64,000 bases of DNA from AP-15 sp963833745. GTDB lineage: Bacteria > Pseudomonadota > Alphaproteobacteria > ATCC43930 > CGMCC-115725. Where the stretch lies: positions 62,001 through 126,000 of the forward strand of contig CAWHZD010000001.1 in assembly GCA_963833745.1 (NCBI GenBank), given 5' to 3'. A model generated the notes under the pieces. The model was not told where the DNA came from, ran no database searches, and saw nothing but the letters and a program-made list of their open reading frames with translations. The position numbers and the translations under genes are program-made. The first letter of the stretch is position 1, and every line of letters begins with the position of its first letter. Of the stretch, positions 24,068 through 32,191 are shown piece by piece.

Positions 24068-24838
24068 CTAGCTCCCCTCGCCGAGCACCGTAAAGCCCTG
24101 CTTTTGAAAAGCGGGCTGAGCGGCTGGCAATTCGAGAAAGGCGAGAAATTTCGCGGCGTTGGGGTTCTTGCTCACGGCGGTCAGCGCCACCGGATAGATG
24201 ATCGGCGGGTGGGTGTTCTCGGGAAACACCCCGGCGATTTCGACCTTCGGGTCGGAGGCGGCGTCGGTCGCATAGACGATGCCGAGCGGGGTCTCCTCGC
24301 GGTCGACGTAGAGTAATGCGGCCCGGACATTCTCGGCGCCGGCGACATGCGGTGCCACGCTCTGCCAGATCCCGAGCTTTGCGAGCGCGGCCTTGCCGTA
24401 TTTGCCGGCCGGCACGCTGTCGGGATCGGCCATCGCCAGCCGCCCGCCCTTGAGCATCCCGGCGAGATCGAGGCCGGGCTTGATGTCGATCTTGACCCCG
24501 CTGCCGGCGGGCGCCACCAGCACCAGCTGGTTGCCGAGCAGATTCTTGCGGGTCGCCGGCTGGATCAGATTGCGCTTTTGCACATAATCCATCCAGGCGA
24601 GGTCAGCCGAGACGAAGATGTCGGCCGGGGCGCCGCTCTCGATCTGCTTTGCCAGCTGCGAACTCGCGGCATAGGAGATTTTGACCGGCGCGCCTCCTTG
24701 TTGCTCGAAGGCGTGCGCCGCGTCGTCGAGCGCGTTCTTCAGACTGGCGGCGGCGAACACGACGACATCCTGCGCCTGCGCTCCACGAATGGGGCTGAGT
24801 GCCAGCAGAAGGACAACGGCCGCCGTGCGAAAGCGCAT
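24068..24838 (-). CDS. modA: Molybdate-binding periplasmic protein
   Basis: A 256-residue periplasmic binding protein with a Sec signal (cleavage after GAQAQ, near residue 22). The ModA signature is plain: VVVFAAASLKNALDD, ISYAASSQLAKQIESGAPADIFVSAD, LVLVAPAGSG, LAMADPDSVPAGKYGK and LGIVYATDA. The first Ser/Ala and the later Ser, Ala and Tyr positions normally bind the oxyanion. modB and modC are not adjacent; the gene instead follows a small molybdopterin-domain protein by 105 bases in the same direction. A ModE-like box upstream of that pair supports the molybdate reading. Confidence 0.9.
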   Translation of the reverse strand: MRFRTAAVVLLLALSPIRGAQAQDVVVFAAASLKNALDDAAHAFEQQGGAPVKISYAASSQLAKQIESGAPADIFVSADLAWMDYVQKRNLIQPATRKNLLGNQLVLVAPAGSGVKIDIKPGLDLAGMLKGGRLAMADPDSVPAGKYGKAALAKLGIWQSVAPHVAGAENVRAALLYVDREETPLGIVYATDAASDPKVEIAGVFPENTHPPIIYPVALTAVSKNPNAAKFLAFLELPAAQPAFQKQGFTVLGEGS

Positions 24839-24943
24839 TATGATCCCAATCAGTTTCTCCGAACGGCGGCTGGGACGAGAACTTGTCTATCTGCCGATTG
24901 CGTCGGTCGAGCACGCCGGCATCCGAAGAGGCCCGGCTTGGCG

Positions 24944-25501
24944 TCACCAATGCGGCTTGCTCGGCGGGCTGACAGGATAGCTGCCGGCATCCTCGACGTC
25001 GATGTTGACGATATTCGACACAAATCGGCCGCCTGCCTTGTCGCCTGGCGCGACGATGCGGGCAAAGCCGTCTTTGCCGAGCGACTGGCCGCCTACCGCG
25101 TAGGCAACCATGATCTGGCTGCCGCCAAAAAACGGGTCGAACTCACCAGCACCGAACACCGATTGATAGCAATCACTGCCGGTTACGATGACGATTTTGT
25201 GCAGGATGTCGTTCTTGACATTCGGGTCCACGACGATGCCGCCAACCGGCCGGTTGTTCAGGAGATCCCATAACAGCGCGCCGGAGAAGGACTGGGTTAC
25301 CACCGAGCCGGCGGCAAAATAGGTCACGTTCGCCTGTGCGGCCGGCAATTGCTGCAAATTGTTCAGGTAGAAGACCGACGGTTTTGCAACCTCGCCGGTG
25401 ACGGTGAAAGATGTCGTTACGCCGCCCGAACACGCGGCGTTGGCCGGTGCACTGGCAACACCGATCAACAACAAAACCGCGAACAAGACGCGCACGGTCA
25501 T
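24944..25501 (-). CDS. Exported small protein with a molybdopterin-oxidoreductase-type domain
   Basis: A 185-residue protein with a Sec signal ending ANAAC. The body corresponds to the Moco-binding domain of the sulfite-oxidase fold in its short form: FTVTGEVAKPSVFYLNNLQQLP, FSGALLWDLLNNRP, KIVIVTGSDCYQSVFGAGEFDP and GFARIVAPGDKAGGRFVSNIVNIDV. The cysteine in GSDCYQ is not at the usual cofactor-ligand position, so binding of the full cofactor is doubtful. GGAGGT lies 6 bases before the ATG. It is first in a two-gene operon with modA, behind a ModE-like box. Confidence 0.75.
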   Translation of the reverse strand: MTVRVLFAVLLLIGVASAPANAACSGGVTTSFTVTGEVAKPSVFYLNNLQQLPAAQANVTYFAAGSVVTQSFSGALLWDLLNNRPVGGIVVDPNVKNDILHKIVIVTGSDCYQSVFGAGEFDPFFGGSQIMVAYAVGGQSLGKDGFARIVAPGDKAGGRFVSNIVNIDVEDAGSYPVSPPSKPHW

Positions 25502-25570
25502 TCCGGACCTCCGTCGATGGTGTTTTGCGATCGTTGATGGCGGCCGGCGAGCGGCCGTGATGAACGGCTT

Positions 25571-25594
25571 CGATATATCTGTAAGGATATATCG
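25571..25594. promoter_or_regulatory. ModE-type molybdenum box
   Basis: CGATATAT and ATATATCG flank 8 bases, a perfect inverted repeat that extends to 9-6-9. Known ModE/Mo-boxes have CGnTATAT half-sites in the same spacing. It lies 70-93 bases upstream of the start codon of the molybdopterin-domain gene, a promoter position, so the modA pair is probably controlled by molybdate through a ModE-like regulator encoded elsewhere. Confidence 0.65.
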
Positions 25595-25915
25595 ATGTCA
25601 AATCCGATCGCGATTGGGTGCCGGTTTCCGGTTCAACCTTGGGGATGGCCGCCGTATGTGCCCGGCCGCACCCAAAATTCGCCGCACTGGTATGGTACGT
25701 GTCGACTGGGTTGCCGGTCGCGGCGAGCCGGCTTTTGCCAAAAGGGGGGACCGCCGCTGCAGATTCGCTGCAAAACCAGCAAAACCGGGCGGCGGCGAAG
25801 CGAAGTTATCCCGGGCGGAGATCGGCTCTTCGGCGGGGGTCGAGCGAGGCGTTGCTCGCACTGACGGCATGACGCGAAATCTGCTCTAACATCTGGAAAC
25901 CGAGGGAGATCGAGG
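25595..25915. other. 321-base divergent space, nothing further seen
   Basis: Lies between the molybdenum box and the methyltransferase. No gene with a ribosome site and no extra palindrome of note were found. Confidence 0.6.
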
Positions 25916-26713
25916 ATGCCGTCGCGCTACACGGCGACCGATGCCGAGGCTTACGAGCGCCTGATGGGGCGCTGGAGCCCGTTGTTGGCGCAGCAGCTGA
26001 TCGCGTGGGGCGGCCTTGGCGACGGCGAGCGCGTGCTCGATGTCGGCTGCGGCGCCGGCAGCCTGGCACTGGCATTGGCGAGCCGGCCCGAGCCGGCGGC
26101 AATCGTCGGCGTCGACATCGCCGCGGCGTATGTCGCCTATGCCGGCAGGCGGTCGGACGACCCGCGCCTCAGTTTTGTCGGCGGCGACGCGGTGGCGCTC
26201 GATCTGCCCGACGACAGCTTTGATCGCACGTATTCGTTGCTGGCGCTCAATTTCATGTCCGATCCGGGCCGCGCGCTCGCCGGTATGCGGCGGGTGACGC
26301 GCACGGGCGGGACAGTCGCCGCCGCGGTTTGGGATTTTCCGGGCGGCCTTGTCTATCAGCGGATTTTCTGGGACACCGCCGCCGCACTCGACCCGGCGGC
26401 GGACCGGGCTCGCGCCCGCCACTATTCGAGCCCGTTGACCGGTCCCGGAGAACTCACCGCTGCTTTCGCCGCTGCGGGGCTTGATCGGGTCGAGGGGTGC
26501 TCGCTGACAATCCGCATGAAATACCGCGACTTTGCCGATTATTGGGAGCCGATCGAAAACGCCCAAGGCCCGGTCGGCGATTACGTCCATAACCTGACGC
26601 CGGATCGGCTCGCTTCTCTCGCTGCGGCGGTGCGGCGGGCCTATCTTGCCGGAAGCCCGGACGGGCCGCGCTCGCTGGCGGCGACTGCCTGGGCCGCGCG
26701 CGGCGTCAGCTAG
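25916..26713 (+). CDS. Class I SAM-dependent methyltransferase
   Basis: A 265-residue methyltransferase of the ubiquinone/menaquinone (UbiE-like) type. Motif I is VLDVGCGAGSLALAL (about residues 40-54), followed by IVGVDIAAAYVAYA, FVGGDAVALDLPDDSFD and SLLALNFMSDPGRALAGMRRVTRTGGTVAAAVWD. GGGAGATCGAGG upstream supports the ATG at 25916. Its stop touches the start of the MocR gene (TAGTG), so the two are co-transcribed. The methyl acceptor is unknown. Confidence 0.9.
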   Translation: MPSRYTATDAEAYERLMGRWSPLLAQQLIAWGGLGDGERVLDVGCGAGSLALALASRPEPAAIVGVDIAAAYVAYAGRRSDDPRLSFVGGDAVALDLPDDSFDRTYSLLALNFMSDPGRALAGMRRVTRTGGTVAAAVWDFPGGLVYQRIFWDTAAALDPAADRARARHYSSPLTGPGELTAAFAAAGLDRVEGCSLTIRMKYRDFADYWEPIENAQGPVGDYVHNLTPDRLASLAAAVRRAYLAGSPDGPRSLAATAWAARGVS

Positions 26714-28287
26714 TGCCGGGGGCGATGTCGCCGCCGTTGTCGGTGCCGGCCGCGCAGGCCGCGTCGGCGAGTGCTGCGCTGTGGTCGACGGCGCTCGATC
26801 GCGGCGCGACGATCCCGCTGGCGCGCCAATTGGCGACGGCTCTGCGTCAGGCGATTGCCGAAGGCAAGGTCGGCGCGGGGGCGCGCCTGCCATCGACGCG
26901 GGGGTTGGCGCTCGAGCTCGGGGTTGCGCGCAGCACCGTCGTCTCGGTGTTCGAGCAGCTGGCGGCCGAAGGCTATATCGCCGCCAAGCCGGGAGCGGGC
27001 TATTTCGTCCCGCCGCCGTTCACGGCTGCGCCGCATCCTGTTCACGACGACATCGCGCCGCGGGCCCACCGGCCGCGGGTCCAGCGACCGTTGTCGCGCC
27101 AAGGCGAGATCTTGGGTTCGCTGGCGACGCCGGCACCGCCGCTGCCGCGTCCGTTTGAGCTCGGCCGTGCCGAAATCGACGTGCGCCTGGTTGCGACCTG
27201 GAAACATTTGGCTTCGCGCGCGTTGTCGGGCCGTTCCCGGCTGTCCTGGAACTATGGCGACCCGCGGGGCGAGCCGGAGCTGCGCCGGGCCATCGCCGAA
27301 TACCTCGCCGTCGCCCGCGGGCTGCGGTGCGACGCCGAACAGATCGTTCTGACTTCCGGCACTCAGCAGGGACTGAGCCTCGCGATCCGGATTTTGGTCG
27401 ACCCGGGCGACACCGTTGTCGTCGAAGATCCTTGCTACCGCTCGACAGTGGAGATCCTGGAGGCCGCCGAAGCGCGGATCGTGCCGGTCGCGGTCGATGA
27501 TCGCGGGCTGAACATCGCCGCCGCCTCGCGCCGCCCGGCCCCGCGGCTGGTTTGCACGACGCCGTCTCGGCAATATCCGCTCGGCATGGCGATGCCGCTC
27601 GCCCGGCGCGCCGCGTTGCTCGCCTGGGCCGAGGCGGCCGGCGCATGGCTTATCGAAGACGATTACGAAAGCGAGTTTCAGCCGTCCTCGCGCCAGCTGC
27701 CGGCCTTGCAGGGGCTCGATCGCGCGGGGCGGGTGATCTACCTCGGCACGTTCAGCAAGCTGCTGTTTCCGTCATTGCGGCTCGGCTATGCGGTGCTGCC
27801 GCCGGGTCTGGTCGATCCGTTCACCGGGGCGCGGCATCTCGCCGATCGGCAAAGCTCGGGGCTGCTGCAGGCGATCATGACCGATTTCATCCTCGGGGGC
27901 CATTTTGCCCGCCATCTGAAGCGTATGCGGTCCTTCTACGCGCAACGCCGGGCGTCGTTGGCCGCGCTGTTGGAGCAGCATCTGGGCGGGATATTAAAGC
28001 AAGCGGCGAGCGAGGGTGGCGGCATGTACATGACCGCTTGGCTGCCGCCTGATTGGTGCGATCGGGAAGTCGCCGCCGCGCTGGCCGCCGCCGCAGTCGC
28101 CGCTGTGCCATTGTCGGCGTTGACCATCGCCAATCCGCGCCCGCCGGGATTGCTGCTGGGGTATACCGGGCACACCGAGACAGCGCTGGCGCGAGCGGTC
28201 GAGCGCATGGCAGCGGTGTTCGATCGGCAAATTGGTAGGGCCAATTCCCAGAAACTGGAGCTTCGACCCGACCAATTAGCCGGGTAA
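26713..28287 (+). CDS. MocR/PdxR-type transcriptional regulator
   Basis: A 524-residue fusion of an N-terminal GntR winged helix (about residues 35-100: LARQLATALRQAIAEGKVGAGARLPSTRGLALELGVARSTV) with a C-terminal PLP-dependent aminotransferase class I domain. The PLP lysine is in YLGTFSKLLFPSLRLGY, and WNYGDPRGEPELRRAIAEYL and LIEDDYESEF are also present. It starts at GTG 26713, overlapping the preceding stop; ATG at 26725 is an alternative. Members use PLP or an aldimine as signal, and the next gene encodes an FMN-binding PNPOx-like protein, a known partner type. Confidence 0.93.
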   Translation: MPGAMSPPLSVPAAQAASASAALWSTALDRGATIPLARQLATALRQAIAEGKVGAGARLPSTRGLALELGVARSTVVSVFEQLAAEGYIAAKPGAGYFVPPPFTAAPHPVHDDIAPRAHRPRVQRPLSRQGEILGSLATPAPPLPRPFELGRAEIDVRLVATWKHLASRALSGRSRLSWNYGDPRGEPELRRAIAEYLAVARGLRCDAEQIVLTSGTQQGLSLAIRILVDPGDTVVVEDPCYRSTVEILEAAEARIVPVAVDDRGLNIAAASRRPAPRLVCTTPSRQYPLGMAMPLARRAALLAWAEAAGAWLIEDDYESEFQPSSRQLPALQGLDRAGRVIYLGTFSKLLFPSLRLGYAVLPPGLVDPFTGARHLADRQSSGLLQAIMTDFILGGHFARHLKRMRSFYAQRRASLAALLEQHLGGILKQAASEGGGMYMTAWLPPDWCDREVAAALAAAAVAAVPLSALTIANPRPPGLLLGYTGHTETALARAVERMAAVFDRQIGRANSQKLELRPDQLAG

Positions 28288-28322
28288 GCTTGCCGCGTTT
28301 GTTTGTTCCGGAGCCATCGAGA

Positions 28323-29042
28323 ATGCCTGACAGCACCTCTTCGCCCAATTTCGCCCCGACCCCCCGCACCCGCGTTCGCCGCCGTCCCGACCGCGGCCGT
28401 TACGATCGCGAGACGGTCTATGCCATCCTCGACGCCGCCTTGCTGTGCCATGTCGGCTATGTCATCGACGGCTTTCCGTACGTCACGCCGACCTTGTTCT
28501 GGCGCGAGGGCGAGCGGCTCTACTGGCACGGGTCATCGGCGAGCCGGATGCTGCGCCAGCAAACCGAGGGCATACCGGTATGCGTCACCGTCAGCCACGT
28601 CGACGGGCTGGTGGTCGCGCGTTCGGGCTTTCACCATTCGCTCAACTACCGCGCGGTCATGGCGTTTGGCAAAGCGGCGATCGTCGCCGACGACGAGACC
28701 AGGACGGCGGCGCTCAACGGCTTTGTCGAGCGCCTCTATCCCGGACGCAACCGCCAAATCCGCCCGATCCTCCCCCAAGAATTGAAAGCCACCACATTGA
28801 TGAGCATGGTCATCGACGAGGTGTCGGCGAAAGTCCGCACCGGCGGCCCGATCGACGACGAGGGGGATTATGCGCTCGACTGTTGGGCCGGGGTGGTCCC
28901 GGTCGAAACACGCATCGGCGCCGCGATCCCGGACGAGCGGTTGAAGCCGGGCATTCCGCTGCTCGAGGGTCTCGGCCACCTGGCCGAGGGCGGTGTGCTG
29001 TCCGCGATTCTGGGCGCGCTGGCGCGGCGCGAGGTCGGGTAA
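28323..29042 (+). CDS. Pyridoxamine 5'-phosphate oxidase-related FMN-binding protein
   Basis: A 239-residue flavin-binding split-barrel protein. Visible are RGRYDRETVYAILDAALLCHVGYVIDGFPYVTPTLFWREGERLYWHGS, typical of the DUF-type PNPOx relatives, and later FHHSLNYRAVMAFGKAAIVADDETRTAALNGFVERLYPGR. The ATG at 28323 is used; upstream 11 codons from 28290 are possible. It follows the MocR gene by 35 bases and may be its target. The substrate is not known. Confidence 0.85.
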   Translation: MPDSTSSPNFAPTPRTRVRRRPDRGRYDRETVYAILDAALLCHVGYVIDGFPYVTPTLFWREGERLYWHGSSASRMLRQQTEGIPVCVTVSHVDGLVVARSGFHHSLNYRAVMAFGKAAIVADDETRTAALNGFVERLYPGRNRQIRPILPQELKATTLMSMVIDEVSAKVRTGGPIDDEGDYALDCWAGVVPVETRIGAAIPDERLKPGIPLLEGLGHLAEGGVLSAILGALARREVG

Positions 29043-29173
29043 TGGAGCGCACGCCGCCATTGCTGACGCCCGCCGCCGCGCACGCGGCGCATCGCTTCGA
29101 AGATTTCTCTAAGGATTTTGCGGCGTGGGTCATCTTCTACGGCGTGCAGAAACAGCAGCCGACCCATGGGTAG
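29042..29173 (+). CDS. Possible 43-residue protein coupled to the PNPOx-like gene
   Basis: The stop of the preceding gene overlaps an ATG (TAATG) that opens 43 codons ending at TAG 29171-29173. The product has a helical segment HAAHRFEDFSKDFAAWVIFYGVQ and no known domain. The overlap is the only evidence of translation and the frame may be chance. Confidence 0.35.
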   Translation: MERTPPLLTPAAAHAAHRFEDFSKDFAAWVIFYGVQKQQPTHG

Positions 29174-29185
29174 TCTGGCCACGGC

Positions 29186-29917
29186 ATGATGAAATCACCT
29201 CACGAAGCCGCCGAGATAAGGCTAGTTCACAGCTCCGACCTGCATGTCGACGACGGGCGGATCGCGGCGGCGCATGACGGCGACGGCGCCGCCGGGCTCG
29301 CCGCGGTGTTGGCGACCGCGCGGGAATTGCGGGCCGATCTCGTATTGCTGGCAGGCGACACGTTCGAGGCCAACCACTTGAGCGCGCCGGTGATCGACCG
29401 CGTCGGCGGATTGCTCGCCGACGCCGGCGTGCCGATTGTGATCCTGCCCGGCAACCACGACCCGGCTCTGCCGGATTCGGTCTATGTCAAAGGCGGGTAT
29501 GCGCAAATCCCGAGCCTTGCGATCCTCGGCGTGACCCATGACGAGGCGGTGGCGTTTGCCGCGTTCGACCTCGAAATCTGGGGGCATGCGCATCGCGATT
29601 ATTTCGACATGCCGCCATTGCGCGGGCCGCGGCCGCGCTCGACCCGCTGGCAGGTTGCGATCGGCCACGGGCATTACGAGCCGCCTGCAACCCGCGCCAA
29701 TCCGCTGCGCCCGTCCTGGGTCTTTGGCGACGAGGAAATCGCGGCGACAGCGGCCGATTACCTGGCGCTCGGCCATTGGGACCGGCCGATGCGGGTCGGC
29801 GACGGGACGCTGCCGGCCTACTACTCGGGCTCGCCCGAACTGGCTCGGACGGTGAACCTGGTGCGCCTGACGGCGGCAGGCGAGGTTGTCGTCACCCGCG
29901 AAGCCTTGCGCTGTTAG
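29186..29917 (+). CDS. Calcineurin-like metallophosphoesterase
   Basis: A 243-residue metal-dependent phosphoesterase resembling the catalytic part of SbcD/Mre11-type exonucleases. The metal motifs are in order: LVHSSDLHVDD, LVLLAGDTFEANH, VILPGNHDPALPD, then IWGHAH and AIGHGHYEPP, and LALGHWDRP. It ends soon after the barrel; there is no capping or Rad50-interaction domain, and no sbcC-like gene is near, so a DNA-repair role is doubtful and a small phosphodiester substrate is as likely. ATG codons at 29186 and 29189 both fit. Confidence 0.88.
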   Translation: MMKSPHEAAEIRLVHSSDLHVDDGRIAAAHDGDGAAGLAAVLATARELRADLVLLAGDTFEANHLSAPVIDRVGGLLADAGVPIVILPGNHDPALPDSVYVKGGYAQIPSLAILGVTHDEAVAFAAFDLEIWGHAHRDYFDMPPLRGPRPRSTRWQVAIGHGHYEPPATRANPLRPSWVFGDEEIAATAADYLALGHWDRPMRVGDGTLPAYYSGSPELARTVNLVRLTAAGEVVVTREALRC

Positions 29918-29999
29918 CGGCTGGTCCTGAAATGATCGATCGAGGAGCCCGCCTGACGAACCACCCCGGCGCAGGGGCGGGGCCCATTTCTGCGATGGG

Positions 30000-30017
30000 T
30001 ACCGGCCTTCGCCGGTA
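30000..30017. repeat. Small palindrome between convergent genes
   Basis: TACCGGC and GCCGGTA enclose CTTC, giving a 7-bp stem. It lies between the metallophosphoesterase and the CoA transferase, whose genes converge; it could serve both as a weak terminator, though no T run follows. Confidence 0.35.
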
Positions 30018-30102
30018 TGGTCGGTACGATGACAGTCCCGCGAACTTCTCGATCAAGCCGCCAGAGGCTGGTTCGGGTCGAGCTGTAGTCGGTGCGTGTC
30101 GG

Positions 30103-31254
30103 TTAATTTCGCAATGCGGCGATTTCGACGGGGGTGAAGCCGAGTTCGGCAAGCACCTCGTCGGTGTGCTCGCCGAGGGCGGCGGCGAAGGGCTGGGCGG
30201 CGGTGCGTGCCGTCGAGAGGCGGAACGGCGGGTTCAGCGCCAGGAACGTGCCGCCGGCGTCGGCGATCTCGGCGAGGGCTTGGCGGTGGGCGAGCTGCGG
30301 GTCCGCCATCGCCTCCTTGACGGTGCGGTAGGGCGACGAGGGCACACCATTGCGGTCGAAGATCGCTTGGACCTCGGCGGTGGTCAGCGTCTTCGACCAC
30401 AGCTCCAGCTCGTCGACAAGGTCGCCCCAATGCCGCCGCCGGTCGGTGTACCGGGCAAACCGCGGGTCGGTCGTCCAGCCGGGGTGGCCGCTCGCGGCGG
30501 CGAGGTTCTGAAATGTCCGCTCGCTCGCTATTGCCGGCATGATGTAGCCGTCCTTGGTCGCGATCGGGCCGAAAATCGGCCGGCCGGGCGGGGTCACCGG
30601 GAACTGCGCCGCCTGGATTTCGCTCAACGTCAGGCTCAGCATGCTTTCGAGCATCGAGACGTCGATCATCTGGCCCTCGCCGGTCAGCTGGCGCCGGTAG
30701 AGTGCGGTCATGATCGCACCAAAGGCATAGGCGCCGGTCAGCACGTCGGCGATGAAGATGCCGCAGTAATCCGGCCGCCGCGCCTCTTCCTGATGGGCGA
30801 TCTGGGCAAGGTCGTAGCCCGACGAAGCGTGGATCACCGGGGCATAGGCCGGCAACTCGGCCGACGGGCCGGTCTGGCCGTAGCCCGAAATCGCGCAGTA
30901 AACGAGGTCGGGCTTGATTTCCGTCATCGCCGGGTAATCGAGGCCAAAGCGGCGCATGACGCCGGGCCGGAAATTCTCGACGACGACGTCGGCGGTGGCG
31001 ACGAGCCGGCGCGCCGCCTCGACCCCGCGCGGCGATTTGAGGTCGAGCACGACGCTCTTCTTGCCGGCGTTCAATTGTCCGAAGCTGGTGCTGGCGCCGT
31101 CGCGCAACGGCGGCCGGGTGCGCATCATGTCGCCCTCGGGGGCTTCGATCTTGACGACCTCGGCGCCGAGGTCGGCCAGCATCCGCCCGCAATGCGGGCC
31201 GGCGATCGTCGTCGTAAAATCGAGCACGCGCAGCCCACCCAACGCGCTGTTCAT
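30103..31254 (-). CDS. CaiB/BaiF-family (type III) CoA transferase
   Basis: A 383-residue acyl-CoA transferase. Hallmarks are GLRVLDFTTTIAGPHCGRMLADLGAEVVKIE, VVLDLKSPRGVEAARRLVATADVVVENFRPGVMRRFGLDY with the invariant acidic catalytic region, YCAISGYGQTGP and YGAFGAIMTALYRR-like block, then IDVSMLESML. GGAGGAG precedes the ATG at 31254. It is divergent from the dienelactone-hydrolase-like gene across 178 bases. It moves CoA between carboxylic acids; the acids are not predictable. Confidence 0.93.
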   Translation of the reverse strand: MNSALGGLRVLDFTTTIAGPHCGRMLADLGAEVVKIEAPEGDMMRTRPPLRDGASTSFGQLNAGKKSVVLDLKSPRGVEAARRLVATADVVVENFRPGVMRRFGLDYPAMTEIKPDLVYCAISGYGQTGPSAELPAYAPVIHASSGYDLAQIAHQEEARRPDYCGIFIADVLTGAYAFGAIMTALYRRQLTGEGQMIDVSMLESMLSLTLSEIQAAQFPVTPPGRPIFGPIATKDGYIMPAIASERTFQNLAAASGHPGWTTDPRFARYTDRRRHWGDLVDELELWSKTLTTAEVQAIFDRNGVPSSPYRTVKEAMADPQLAHRQALAEIADAGGTFLALNPPFRLSTARTAAQPFAAALGEHTDEVLAELGFTPVEIAALRN

Positions 31255-31432
31255 CCTGCCTTCTCCTCCCCAAATCCGATGTGGCAGGGTCGGGGCCTTG
31301 TTGGAAATGTCAAGCGGCTGCTCGGCGCGGCGCAAGCCGACATCCGGCTTGCGTTTCGCAGGGTTCGGTGCCAAGAGGACGCCGATTATCGGAGGGAGGT
31401 CTGATATCGCATTTCGCAACATCCAGGCGGGA

Positions 31433-32167
31433 ATGGCGACCTATCGCGGCCACGGCGGTGAGCGCGGCGACGCCTATTACGCTCACCCGGCCAATGCCGG
31501 GCCGCATCCCGGCGTCGTCGTGATCCATCACATGCCGGGTTGGGACGAATGGACCTGCGAGGTGGCGCGCAAATTCGCCCATCACGGTTACGCTGCGGTG
31601 GCGCCGAGCCTTTATTTCCGCGTCGGCGACGGAGCACAGGAAGAGGTCGTCAACAAGGTGCGCGAGGGCGGCGGCGTCCCCGACGAGCAGATGCTCGGCG
31701 ACGTGACGGGTGCCATCGACTTTCTGCGCTCGCAGCCGCATGCCAGCGGCAAGGTCGGGGTGATCGGCTTTTGCTCGGGAGGACGGCAGACCTATCTCGT
31801 CGCCGGCAAGCTGTCGCATCTGATCCAGGGCGCGGTCGACTGTTGGGGCGGCAACGTCATCGTCGACGACAAGTCGCGGCTGACCGCAGCCCAGCCGACG
31901 GCGCCGATCGAATTCACCACGGGGATCAACTGCCCGCTGCTGGGCCTCTTCGGCAACGAGGACCCGAACCCCTCGGCCGATCAAGTCAACCGCACCGAGG
32001 CGGAACTGAAGAAGCACGATAAGAATTATGAATTCCACCGCTATGACGGCACCGGCCATGCGTTTTTCGCGCACTACCGCCCGAATTACCGGGCCGAGCA
32101 GGCGGTCGACGGCTGGCACAAGGTCTTTGCGTTCTTCCATAAGAACCTCGGCGCGCCGCGTATCTAG
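31433..32167 (+). CDS. Dienelactone hydrolase-family protein
   Basis: A 244-residue alpha/beta hydrolase with a cysteine nucleophile in VIGFCSGGRQTY, an aspartate after LLGLFGNEDPNPS and a histidine in YDGTGHAFFAHY, the dienelactone-hydrolase triad. The ATG at 31433 is used, but a strong GGAGGGAGGT site lies further up at 31391-31400 and the frame stays open with a protein-like IAFRNIQAG segment, so the true start may be an unusual codon near 31406. It is upstream of the Gfo/Idh/MocA gene in the same direction. Confidence 0.88.
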   Translation: MATYRGHGGERGDAYYAHPANAGPHPGVVVIHHMPGWDEWTCEVARKFAHHGYAAVAPSLYFRVGDGAQEEVVNKVREGGGVPDEQMLGDVTGAIDFLRSQPHASGKVGVIGFCSGGRQTYLVAGKLSHLIQGAVDCWGGNVIVDDKSRLTAAQPTAPIEFTTGINCPLLGLFGNEDPNPSADQVNRTEAELKKHDKNYEFHRYDGTGHAFFAHYRPNYRAEQAVDGWHKVFAFFHKNLGAPRI

Positions 32168-32191
32168 CACGAGCGTCTATCCGGCCGGCTG

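Noticed and set aside
25571..25594. The AT palindrome read as a terminator
   Set aside because: No T run, and its location upstream of a minus-strand gene with Mo-box spacing fits an operator better.
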